Assembly (NCBI GenBank): GCA_964343345.1
Contig: CAYFJE010000010.1
Span: 1 to 20,904, forward strand
Reading direction: 5' to 3'
Length of the DNA: 20,904 nucleotides
Origin: UBA6624 sp964343345 [NCBI: uncultured bacterium]
GTDB taxonomy: Bacteria; UBP7; UBA6624
The position numbers and the translations under genes were made by a program. The notes below the pieces were generated by a model. That model searched no databases. It was not told where the DNA came from and saw only the letters and a program-made list of their open reading frames with translations. Below, one piece after another: positions 1 to 7,576 of the stretch. Position 1 is the first letter of the stretch. Each line of letters begins with the position of its first letter.

Positions 1-2
1 CA

Positions 3-1634
3 AGCATTAAAAAAAGAGTACAAAAATATATATCTCAAAAAAAATGTACAAAATGCAAAGGCAAACGCTTAAAGCCAGAAGCTTTAGCAGCAAGGTTCTC
101 TGGAAAAAAATTTTCAGATATATCTAGAATGTCTTTAGAAGAGCTTCATGAATGGGCAAAAAAAGTAGAAATTTTAAAAAATGAAAAAAAAATTGTCGAA
201 CCTATACTTCTTGAAGTTAAAAATAGACTTGATTTCTTAGTTCAAGTTGGTGTGGGATACCTTGAATTAGACAGACTTTCCTCTACTCTTTCAGGAGGAG
301 AATCAAAAAGAATAAAACTTGCAAAACAAATTGGAGGAAAGATGTCTGGAGTTCTTTATGTGCTAGATGAACCAACGATTGGACTACATCCAACTGATAC
401 AAACAAATTGATTAAATCATTAAATTCTTTAGTAGCCCTTGACAACACAGTCGTTGTGGTTGAACATGACCCTAAAACTATTAAAAACTCAAATCACCTT
501 ATTGAAATAGGTCCTGGAGCAGGTCATCTAGGTGGAAAAATTATTTACGAAGGTTCCCCAAGAGAATCTACAAAAGACAAAAAAAGCCTAATAGGCCGAT
601 GGCTGAATAAAGAATTTTCTCCTAAAAAAGAAAAGAGGAAGCTTGGAGAAGGCGTGGTGGTAAAAAAAGCAAAAATTAATAATTTAAAAAACATATCTGT
701 ATCAATACCTTCTAATGGTTTAACAGTTTTATGTGGTCCATCAGGATCTGGAAAAAGCAGCCTTTTAGAAGGTGTTTTGAATAATGGGTATAAAGAAATA
801 AAAAACTATGGAAGCATATCTAAAGAAATTGCTCAAGAAATAAAAGGAATAAACAACTATGAAAAAATCGAGCTTATAGACCAATCCCCAATTGGAAGAA
901 CCCCTAGAAGCAACCCCGCAACATATACAGATATATTTACGATAATAAGAAACATATTATCAAAAACACCTGAAGCTCAAAGCGAAGGATACACGGCTGG
1001 CTTTTTCTCATTTAATATCTCCGGCGGAAGGTGTGAATCCTGTAATGGAAGTGGTTATAAAGAAGTAGAAATGCATTTTCTAGCAGATATATCTATCAAA
1101 TGTCCAACCTGTGAAGGTCAAAGGTATGGACAAGAAGCATTAGCGATAAAGTACAAAGGACTAAACATATCACAAATATTAGAACTTTCAGTTAAAGAGT
1201 CTATAGAATTCTTCAAAAACTTCCCTCCATTAAGAAGAAGGCTTGAAGTCCTTGAAAAAGTTGGACTTGGTTACATTTCCCTTGGTCAATCAGCAACCAC
1301 ATTATCCGGAGGAGAAGCTCAAAGGCTAAAGCTTTCAAAACACCTTGGAAAAAACAGAAAAGGAAAATCTTTGATATTGCTAGATGAACCAACAACAGGA
1401 CTTCACCCAGACGACATTGAGAATTTAAAAAATGTATTTGATGACCTGGTAGAACAAGGAAACACCCTCCTTGTAATAGAGCATAATTTACAAGTTTTAT
1501 CATATGCAGATTGGATTATTGAGATGGGAGAAAAGGGAGGAAATTTGGGTGGAAAAATAGTTTTCGAAGGGACTATGAATCAGTTAAAAAAAACAAAAAC
1601 ACCCACAGCAAAAGAAATCAGGAAATGGAAGTAG
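3..1634 (+). CDS. uvrA: UvrA, excinuclease ABC ATPase subunit (5' end missing)
   Basis: UvrA is the damage-scanning, DNA-binding ATPase of nucleotide excision repair; it loads UvrB on lesions. The frame is open to the left edge, so this is the C-terminal 543 residues of a protein usually near 940. The fragment begins inside the first zinc-binding insertion: a CxxC pair (fragment residues 15 and 18) is followed by the conserved GKRLKPEALA stretch. In order come ABC signature I LSGGES (96-101) with Walker B and VLDEPTIGLH, the second Walker A GPSGSGKS (245-252), the IDQSPIGRTPRSNPATYT motif, a second zinc module with Cys 344, 347, 367 and 370, signature II LSGGEAQ (434-440) and the final LILLDEPTTGLH. 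The ATG at 129 is internal and not the start, because homology continues upstream of it. The stop lies one base before the uvrC start, so the two genes are probably cotranscribed. No key residue is missing in what is visible. Confidence 0.97.
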   Translation, partial: SIKKRVQKYISQKKCTKCKGKRLKPEALAARFSGKKFSDISRMSLEELHEWAKKVEILKNEKKIVEPILLEVKNRLDFLVQVGVGYLELDRLSSTLSGGESKRIKLAKQIGGKMSGVLYVLDEPTIGLHPTDTNKLIKSLNSLVALDNTVVVVEHDPKTIKNSNHLIEIGPGAGHLGGKIIYEGSPRESTKDKKSLIGRWLNKEFSPKKEKRKLGEGVVVKKAKINNLKNISVSIPSNGLTVLCGPSGSGKSSLLEGVLNNGYKEIKNYGSISKEIAQEIKGINNYEKIELIDQSPIGRTPRSNPATYTDIFTIIRNILSKTPEAQSEGYTAGFFSFNISGGRCESCNGSGYKEVEMHFLADISIKCPTCEGQRYGQEALAIKYKGLNISQILELSVKESIEFFKNFPPLRRRLEVLEKVGLGYISLGQSATTLSGGEAQRLKLSKHLGKNRKGKSLILLDEPTTGLHPDDIENLKNVFDDLVEQGNTLLVIEHNLQVLSYADWIIEMGEKGGNLGGKIVFEGTMNQLKKTKTPTAKEIRKWK

Positions 1635-1635
1635 G

Positions 1636-3237
1636 TTGAAGATAACAAAGAATCTCAAAAAACTAAAAATTCCAAGTCTTCCAGGGGTTTATAGATTTGT
1701 TTCAAAAAACAAAAAAATTTTATACATAGGGAAATCAAAAAACCTTAAGAAAAGAATATCGAGTTGGCTTCATTTAAAAAGCAAAAAGAATCAAAAAACA
1801 AAATTAATGCAGTCTCTGATAGAAACGATTGAATTTACTGTTACAAAAAATGAAAACTCAGCACTTATCCTTGAGTCAGAAGAAATCAAAAAACACAAAC
1901 CAAAATTCAATGTGCTTTTGAAAGATGATAAAAGCTATCCATATATCGAGATAATAAAAGATTCCTACCCTTATTTAAAATTTTCAAGAGATTCAAAGAA
2001 AAAAGGAGAATACATTGGACCATTCCCTGATTCAAAATCAGTAAAAAAAACGATCGCCTTCCTTGAAAAAAATTTTGGAATTAGACCATGCAGATACGAT
2101 TTAGAAAAACAAAAAATAAAATCATGCATTTATTACCAAATGAAACAATGTCCTGCCCCCTGTGAAAAAAAAATAGATAAAAAGTCATATAGAAAAATAG
2201 TGAAATCTGCAATCAAGTTTATAAATGGAGAAAAAAATGAGATTTTTAAAATACTTGAAAAACAAATGAAAAAATCATCAGAATTGAAAAATTATGAATT
2301 AGCAGCACAGTACAGAGACAAAATAATAAGTTTGAAATCAATCATAAAAGCTAAAAAAGATACAGTAAAAACAAATACGAATATCGACCTTATCTCATTG
2401 GTTGTGAAAAATTCAAAAATCATATTCAGCATCACAAAAATAAGAAACAGAAAACCCTTCGAACCCTTGATATACAAAATAAAAAATCCAATTTTAGAAA
2501 ATTATGAAAAGGTTTTAATAAAGGCAATGGAACAACACTATCTCAAAAATAAAATTCCACAAACCATAATCATCCCTTTTGAAAGAACACAAAAAGATGA
2601 GTTTGGAAAATCAAAATTATTCTCAAAAACAAAAATAAGAACTCCCTTTTTCAAATGGGAAAAAAGAAAAATGGAAGAAGCATACACAAATGTACTGATT
2701 AAAAAAAATAAAAAAAATAAAACAAAAGAAAGTGGCTTAAAAGAAATAGAGAAAAAATTGAATCTTGGATATATGCCTCAAAGAATTGAAGGTTTTGATA
2801 TATCTAACCTCATGGGGGAAAATGCTGTTGGTAGTCAAGTATGCTACATAGATGGAAAATATGAAAAAACTCTCACAAGAAACTATAAAATCAAAACCTT
2901 AAAAGGTATAGATGATCCAAAAATGATGGCTGAAGTTATTTCAAGAAGGTGTAAAAAAATCATGAAAGGAGAAACTCAACCAGATCTTATTCTTGTTGAT
3001 GGAGGAGTAACGCAGTTAAAAGCAACTAAAAAAATTCTTGAAAAATACTTCTTAAGTATACCTGTAATCAGTCTTGCAAAAAAATTTGAAAAAGTTTACA
3101 GTGGAAAAACTTATAAAGAAATCAAAATGAAAAAAAACTCAAAAGAACACAATCTTTTAATAAGAATAAGGAACGACGCACATAGAGTTGCAATAAACCA
3201 CCACAGAAAAATTAGACGAAAAAAAACTTTTAATTAA
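1636..3237 (+). CDS. uvrC: UvrC, excinuclease ABC endonuclease subunit, lacking the C-terminal HhH domain
   Basis: UvrC makes both incisions around a lesion bound by UvrB. The 533-residue product has an N-terminal GIY-YIG nuclease (about 16-95: GVYRF, ILYIGKSKNLKKR, Glu80), four cysteines at 152, 164, 172 and 176 that match the Fe-S cluster cysteines known in E. coli UvrC, a UVR UvrB-binding helix pair (about 203-238), and an RNase H-like nuclease with Asp388 (GFDISN), Asp455 (LVDGG) and His516 (DAHRVAINHHR). The family is usually near 600 residues and ends in a tandem helix-hairpin-helix domain. Here the protein stops about a dozen residues after the last nuclease motif, and the following DNA belongs to the opposite-strand gene. 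The start is TTG, one base after the uvrA stop, with no evident Shine-Dalgarno, so translational coupling is likely. The protein is strongly lysine-rich. Confidence 0.95.
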   Translation: MKITKNLKKLKIPSLPGVYRFVSKNKKILYIGKSKNLKKRISSWLHLKSKKNQKTKLMQSLIETIEFTVTKNENSALILESEEIKKHKPKFNVLLKDDKSYPYIEIIKDSYPYLKFSRDSKKKGEYIGPFPDSKSVKKTIAFLEKNFGIRPCRYDLEKQKIKSCIYYQMKQCPAPCEKKIDKKSYRKIVKSAIKFINGEKNEIFKILEKQMKKSSELKNYELAAQYRDKIISLKSIIKAKKDTVKTNTNIDLISLVVKNSKIIFSITKIRNRKPFEPLIYKIKNPILENYEKVLIKAMEQHYLKNKIPQTIIIPFERTQKDEFGKSKLFSKTKIRTPFFKWEKRKMEEAYTNVLIKKNKKNKTKESGLKEIEKKLNLGYMPQRIEGFDISNLMGENAVGSQVCYIDGKYEKTLTRNYKIKTLKGIDDPKMMAEVISRRCKKIMKGETQPDLILVDGGVTQLKATKKILEKYFLSIPVISLAKKFEKVYSGKTYKEIKMKKNSKEHNLLIRIRNDAHRVAINHHRKIRRKKTFN

Positions 3238-4342
3238 TTTTAAATTTAAGACCAACTTTCTCTAGCCTTCTTAAGATTTTTTTTGAAGGAAGATCTAATT
3301 CATGGGTTAAAACTCCACTTTTTAAATCACCTTTAATTGCAAGTCTCATTATTTCTGCAGCAGGAAAACCAGTCGTTCTTTCCATTGATGTCAAACCTGT
3401 TTCTACATCATTCTTGTCAATAAGCAAAATTTCCATTTTTGAATCATCGCTATGAATTTGAACTAAAAGAACAACCATGTCTTCTTCTGAAGTAGGTATT
3501 TCTGATCCAAGTTTTTTCTCTGCAAAAGCTAAAGCATTTTGTTGCCAATCCTGTTTAAAAAAACCGTCTTCTTTCCATTTAAGCATTAAATCCCAATGAC
3601 CTGGCCATCTTAATGTCTTATATCTATAATTATCAAGAACACCATAAAAACTGCCTGCAGCAGTGCTTATCCCTCCTCTAGTTAAAGAAGCCTCGAATTT
3701 TCCAACTTGATCTATGTTTAAAACCTCCTTTCCCTCCAAGCACTCTTTTTCTTTAAGTTCTCCATCTTCAAGAATTATTTCTGAACCGCAATATTCATTT
3801 AACAATCCTTCAGCAGCAAAAAAAAGATAATGTTTAAATTTATTCTTTAAAGGTTTTTTTGGCAATCCTCCACAATATATTTTTACACTTCTTGAATTAG
3901 GGATTCTAGAGATTCCGTAAGAAGCAAGAAGTTGTGAAAGCCCTGGAGCAAGACCGCAGTCAGGAACAATTGAAACATTGTTCTTAAGAGCGAATTTGTC
4001 CATTTTATGCTGAAGAGAAACGATATCTGGATTGCCTCCAAGATCCACATAATGAATATTGTTCTTTATTGAATAGCTGGTTAATTGTTCGGAAAGCATA
4101 TAAGAGGCCGCATTAACAATTCCTTCAGGTTTATACATCAGAGACCAATCTTCAGGTTTAGAAGCATCTAAAGATTGAAATTGTATACTCGCACTTTCAG
4201 GAAAATTCTCTTGAGAAAAAGTTATGAAATCTGAAATTTTTATAGGATCATTATCTACAAGAATTATCTCATGGTCAAAAGATAAGTTATAAGCAATTGC
4301 CCTACCCTGTCTCCCAGCCCCAACAATCAAAACTCTCGACAT
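3230..4342 (-). CDS. Saccharopine/L-lysine dehydrogenase-like NAD(P)-dependent oxidoreductase
   Basis: This 370-residue protein has an N-terminal Rossmann fold with GAGRQG at 8-13 and an acidic residue closing the second strand (Asp30, VDND), which usually favours NAD. The middle holds DCGLAPGLSQLLA, CGGLP and TRGGISTAAGSF, then KTLRWPGH, the pattern of the saccharopine dehydrogenase C-terminal domain and in particular of lysine 6-dehydrogenase-like enzymes. Substrate is not determined: lysine 6-dehydrogenase, saccharopine reductase or a carboxynorspermidine-type reaction are all possible, and no lysine-pathway neighbour helps. I chose the ATG at 4342 because the Rossmann fold begins directly after it; an in-frame TTG at 4375 would add 11 residues without homology. 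The gene is convergent with uvrC and overlaps it by 8 bp; the palindrome TTAATTAA at 3230-3237 supplies the stop codon to both strands. It is divergent from the mscS-type gene. Confidence 0.85.
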   Translation of the reverse strand: MSRVLIVGAGRQGRAIAYNLSFDHEIILVDNDPIKISDFITFSQENFPESASIQFQSLDASKPEDWSLMYKPEGIVNAASYMLSEQLTSYSIKNNIHYVDLGGNPDIVSLQHKMDKFALKNNVSIVPDCGLAPGLSQLLASYGISRIPNSRSVKIYCGGLPKKPLKNKFKHYLFFAAEGLLNEYCGSEIILEDGELKEKECLEGKEVLNIDQVGKFEASLTRGGISTAAGSFYGVLDNYRYKTLRWPGHWDLMLKWKEDGFFKQDWQQNALAFAEKKLGSEIPTSEEDMVVLLVQIHSDDSKMEILLIDKNDVETGLTSMERTTGFPAAEIMRLAIKGDLKSGVLTHELDLPSKKILRRLEKVGLKFKIN

Positions 4343-4418
4343 GATTGAATCATAACAACCAGTCTTAAAAATCAAGTTTAGAATTAGAGAAATTCAATAA
4401 TATTAGAGGGCTTTGATA
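4343..4418. promoter_or_regulatory. Divergent intergenic region with probable promoters for the dehydrogenase and channel genes
   Basis: This 76-bp spacer must hold start signals for both divergent units unless they lie within genes. On the minus strand, TATGAT (4349-4354) resembles a -10 box and TTGATT (4370-4375) a -35 box, separated by 15 bp. TATGAT sits only 6 nt before the dehydrogenase ATG, which would give a leaderless or nearly leaderless mRNA and fits the lack of a Shine-Dalgarno there. On the plus strand, TAGAAT (4379-4384) is a possible -10 without a good -35. AGAGGG (4405-4410) is a Shine-Dalgarno 8 nt before the ATG at 4419. The boxes were picked by eye in AT-rich DNA and are weak evidence. 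Confidence 0.3.
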
Positions 4419-5537
4419 ATGGGTAATTTGTTTTTAAAATCAATAATAGAAATCAACTTGGGTGTTTTTCCCTTTTTTGTTTATATGAGTGTGTGGAATG
4501 AAACAGATTGGAACAACTTCATACTCTATCCTGTTTGTGGTTGGCTTATTGGATTCATCCTTGTAGGAACTTTTCACAAAAAACTGATTTCTTTTTTAAA
4601 AGACAAAGGAAAAGAGGAAGCAAAAAATGTTGTTTCTTTGATAGAAAGACCTTTGTCTCTGTTGATCATCCTCTTAGCTACACAAGCAGGAATCGAAGCA
4701 GAAAATATCAAGATATCTGAAAGTGTTGATGGAATAATAGAAAAAACCTTTCTTATCCTTTTAACAATAACATTAGCACGATTAGCAAAACATGTCCTCG
4801 ACTTCGTCTTCGCTACAGTCCTTGAACCTATTGCAAAAAAAAGCGAAGGAAGGATTGACGATCAAATAATTGGTCTTTTAAAAAATTCATCTGGAGGGCT
4901 AATCTGGATAATCGCAGGAACAGTAATAATTAGCGGATTTGGATATGATGTAAAGGCTCTTGTTGCTGGTCTAGGAATAGGAGGTTTAGCATTTGCTTTT
5001 GCAGCAAAAGACACTTTGGCACAGGCTTTTGGCGGTATTGTCTTGTTCATGGATAGACCTTTTGAAGTTGGAGATTCTGTGGAAATAGACGGAGTAAGAG
5101 GAGATGTAGAAGAAATTGGACTTAGGTCAACAAAGCTTAGAGGACTTGACAAAACTGCAGTAATAATACCGAATGCGACAGTTGCTTCAGCAACCATAAC
5201 AAACAGAAGTAGAAGATCTGGATTCAGGCAAGAGGTGATGTTGGGTTTGGTTTATGACACTCCCATAGATTTAATTAAAAAAGCAAAAACAACTTTAGAA
5301 GAAATAATAAAAAAACATCCTGAAACAAAAAACAAATGCTGGGTCAACCTGCTTGAATTTGCTGACTCCTCACTAAATCTTGAAGTAGTTTACTGGATAA
5401 AGAAAAAATCTGGAGGAGATTTAAGAAAAGTAAGACATGAAATCAATATCACAATATTAGAAGAATTTAACAATCTAGGTCTTGATTTCGCTTTCCCAAC
5501 AACAACAATCGACTGGGACTCACCAAAAGAAAGTTAA
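4419..5537 (+). CDS. MscS-family mechanosensitive ion channel
   Basis: Small-conductance mechanosensitive channels open under membrane tension and release solutes on osmotic downshock. The 372-residue protein has several N-terminal hydrophobic segments, then the pore-lining helix and MscS beta domain: the glycine/alanine-rich run around ALVAGLGIGGLAFAFAA, then AFGGIVLFMDRPFEVGD, VEEIGLRSTKLRGLD and the IIPNATV motif. It is longer than E. coli MscS (286 residues), with additional N-terminal membrane segments, as in the medium-length MscS-like group. I set the start at the ATG at 4419, which has AGAGGG 8 nt upstream; a TTG two codons earlier is too close to that site. Its stop overlaps the next start as TAATG. 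It heads a four-gene + strand run ending in a cation exchanger, so both ends of the unit are membrane transport genes. Confidence 0.93.
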   Translation: MGNLFLKSIIEINLGVFPFFVYMSVWNETDWNNFILYPVCGWLIGFILVGTFHKKLISFLKDKGKEEAKNVVSLIERPLSLLIILLATQAGIEAENIKISESVDGIIEKTFLILLTITLARLAKHVLDFVFATVLEPIAKKSEGRIDDQIIGLLKNSSGGLIWIIAGTVIISGFGYDVKALVAGLGIGGLAFAFAAKDTLAQAFGGIVLFMDRPFEVGDSVEIDGVRGDVEEIGLRSTKLRGLDKTAVIIPNATVASATITNRSRRSGFRQEVMLGLVYDTPIDLIKKAKTTLEEIIKKHPETKNKCWVNLLEFADSSLNLEVVYWIKKKSGGDLRKVRHEINITILEEFNNLGLDFAFPTTTIDWDSPKES

Positions 5538-6181
5538 TGAAATTGATTTTCTTAATAAGTTTTCTACTAATAGATAAAAAAGAAGAGGCTCCTATGGTAA
5601 TAGAGCCCTTAATAGAAGCTTTTATAGAATTTGAAGGTATTCCTCCAAAAAAATGTGAAGACCTTAGAGAATCTCCTTCTTTTTTTATGATTTTGAAAAG
5701 CAATTCTGGAGAGAGGATCGGATGTAAAAACCTTAAGTCAAAACCAATAGAAGGAGCTGGAAAAAACAAATGGGGCATACTCCTTGAACAAAAAACAAAA
5801 ATAATCAACTTCTATTCTGAAAAAAGAAAAATATTTTCAAAACCAGAAAGACAAAAGTGGGAAAAAATTCCCTTAGGGCAATCTTTCGCAAGGCTTTTGG
5901 GGAAAATAAAGAGAATATGGAAACTTGAACAAAAAAACAAAAATCCTTCTTATGATGAAATTAAATCCTTTGGCGGCAATCTTCTAGCACGTAGCACCCC
6001 ACATAACCTTTGGGAAAATGGCACTCTCGAACAAGCAACACTGGAAGGAGACATCAATGATGCATTTTCAAGATTGCAAAAAAAATTACCGGGATGGATT
6101 ATAGATATGGAAAATGAATGGATTTACGAAATAAGAATCGTAAACAAAAAAGCACAAATGTCATTTTTCTCTTTCGATTAA
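5537..6181 (+). CDS. Hypothetical protein of 214 aa
   Basis: I do not recognise a family. The frame starts on an ATG overlapping the channel gene's stop (TAATG) and ends flush against the nucleotidyltransferase start, so it is very probably translated as part of this unit. The N-terminus MKLIFLISFLLIDKKEE is hydrophobic but short. A second ATG at 5594 (residue 20) has a better Shine-Dalgarno (AGAAGAGG, 5581-5588, 5 nt spacing) and would give a 195-residue soluble protein starting MVIEPLIEAF. The rest is mixed alpha/beta in look, lysine-rich in the middle, with no cysteine cluster, nucleotide-binding loop or further membrane segment. The C-terminal part (GNLLARSTPHNLWENGTLEQATLEGDI onward in pieces, then PGWIIDMENEWIYEIRI) looks like a folded domain. 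Coding is supported by tight packing; the function is unknown. Confidence 0.75.
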   Translation: MKLIFLISFLLIDKKEEAPMVIEPLIEAFIEFEGIPPKKCEDLRESPSFFMILKSNSGERIGCKNLKSKPIEGAGKNKWGILLEQKTKIINFYSEKRKIFSKPERQKWEKIPLGQSFARLLGKIKRIWKLEQKNKNPSYDEIKSFGGNLLARSTPHNLWENGTLEQATLEGDINDAFSRLQKKLPGWIIDMENEWIYEIRIVNKKAQMSFFSFD

Positions 6182-7576
6182 ATGCTTTTGAATGACCTGT
6201 ATGCGGTAATCGAAAAAAAGATTAAAAAACATCTACCGGAAAGCTTTCACGAACTAGAAGATGCCTGGATTGTAGGCGGAGCAATAAGAGAGATAATCGT
6301 AAATAAAAAGAAAGATATAAAAGAAATAGATATTACAGCCAACATAAAACACAAAGACGAAATAGAAAAAATTTTTACAAAAAAATACGGCGAAAGTCAT
6401 AAAGTTAACAAAAAATTTCAAACTTTAAGATTTCAATCCCAGAAAATAAATATTGATATAACTTATTTCGAAAATAGCATAGAAAAAGATCTTTTAAGAA
6501 GAGACTTTACTCTAAATTCAATTGCATGGAATAAAAAATTTGGATTTTTTGACCCTTTGAAAGGGATAAAAGATATTGAAAATAAAAAAATAAAATATTC
6601 AAAAAAAGAATCCATAAAAAACGACCCTGTAAGAATCTTTAGAGCTCTAAGGATTTCTTCAAAACATAAATTTTCTTTTGATAAAGATTTAAAGAAAGAG
6701 ATCAAAAAAAACAAGCATCTGATAATGAATTGTCCTGGAGAAAGGATAAGAAGTGAACTTAAAAAAGGTTTTAATATAAATTCAACTAATTTTGCTAAAC
6801 TAATGATAGAAACAGAAATCTTTGAAATCTTATTTGAAGAATGGATAAAAACAAAAGAATGTAAAGCAAATTCAATTTCAAAAATGAATGTTCAAGAACA
6901 TTCTCTAAAAACTCTTGGAAACTTGAAAAAAATTACTTCCTCCCCAGGAAAACATTACCCTAGATGGGCTAGTCAATTTAAAAAAATAACTAAACCGAAA
7001 TGGTGGATGTATCTTGGAACCCTTCTACATGATATTGGAAAACCTGAAACGATATGTGTAAAAGAATCAAAAACAACATACCCTAAACATGCACAAATTG
7101 GTTTTGAATTAATCAAAAAAGATATTGAAAAACTAAAATTTTCAAATGAAGAAAAAAACGGCATTGAAAAAATTATCTCAAATCACCTAAGGGTCTCTCA
7201 ACTTGCCAACAACGAAAGAGAACCAACAAAAAAAGCAACAAATAAATTTTTTAGAGACTTAGGAGATCTTTCATTGTTTTTTATCTTTCTTGATTTAGCT
7301 GATGCGAGTGCATACCCTAAAAAAGTTACAAAAGAAATATTGACAAAAAGTCATTTAAAAATTCATGATTTTCTATTTGAATCATTTTTTCTTAAAAAAG
7401 AAAAAATAATGCCAAAACCACTTTTGAATGGTGAAGATTTAATCCGAATAGGATACAAAGAAGGACCAAAGATTGGAAAGGTTTTGAAAAAGATAACAGA
7501 CCTTCAGATATCTGAAAAAATAACTAACTCAAAACAAGCTATTAACTATGCATCAAAGGAACTTGAGACACAATGA
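6182..7576 (+). CDS. cca: CCA tRNA nucleotidyltransferase / poly(A) polymerase family protein with HD domain
   Basis: Class II nucleotidyltransferases of this family add CCA to tRNA 3' ends or poly(A) to RNA. The 464-residue protein shows the head domain with GGAIRE (32-37), EIDITA (48-53) and a third carboxylate near Asp92, then RRDFTLNSIAW (106-116) and DPVRIFRALR (148-157), all in the usual order. The C-terminal half carries an HD phosphohydrolase domain: LLHDIGKPE (His283, Asp284), a later His303 and NHLR (His335). Two positions are unusual: the family's GGxVRD reads GGAIRE, and the catalytic DxD reads ExD (Glu48, Asp50). Glutamate can bind metal, so activity may survive. Sequence alone does not separate CCA-adding from poly(A) activity. 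The ATG directly follows the preceding stop; the 3' end overlaps the next gene by 4 bp (ATGA). Confidence 0.85.
   Translation: MLLNDLYAVIEKKIKKHLPESFHELEDAWIVGGAIREIIVNKKKDIKEIDITANIKHKDEIEKIFTKKYGESHKVNKKFQTLRFQSQKINIDITYFENSIEKDLLRRDFTLNSIAWNKKFGFFDPLKGIKDIENKKIKYSKKESIKNDPVRIFRALRISSKHKFSFDKDLKKEIKKNKHLIMNCPGERIRSELKKGFNINSTNFAKLMIETEIFEILFEEWIKTKECKANSISKMNVQEHSLKTLGNLKKITSSPGKHYPRWASQFKKITKPKWWMYLGTLLHDIGKPETICVKESKTTYPKHAQIGFELIKKDIEKLKFSNEEKNGIEKIISNHLRVSQLANNEREPTKKATNKFFRDLGDLSLFFIFLDLADASAYPKKVTKEILTKSHLKIHDFLFESFFLKKEKIMPKPLLNGEDLIRIGYKEGPKIGKVLKKITDLQISEKITNSKQAINYASKELETQ

Noticed and set aside
2695-2730. Long A-runs in uvrC and elsewhere as slippage or frameshift sites
   Set aside because: The frames remain intact through them with conserved motifs on both sides, so they reflect lysine codons in AT-rich DNA.
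3237-3400. A frameshifted HhH tail of UvrC downstream of its stop
   Set aside because: No HhH-like sequence is seen in the plus-strand frames, and this DNA encodes the conserved end of the opposite-strand dehydrogenase.
4343-4375. Upstream TTG extension of the dehydrogenase
   Set aside because: The 11 added residues precede the Rossmann motif without homology and would cover the likely -10 box; the ATG at 4342 fits the family start.
4862-5197. Minus-strand open frame within the channel gene
   Set aside because: It is antisense to the conserved MscS pore and beta domain and has no homology or start signal.
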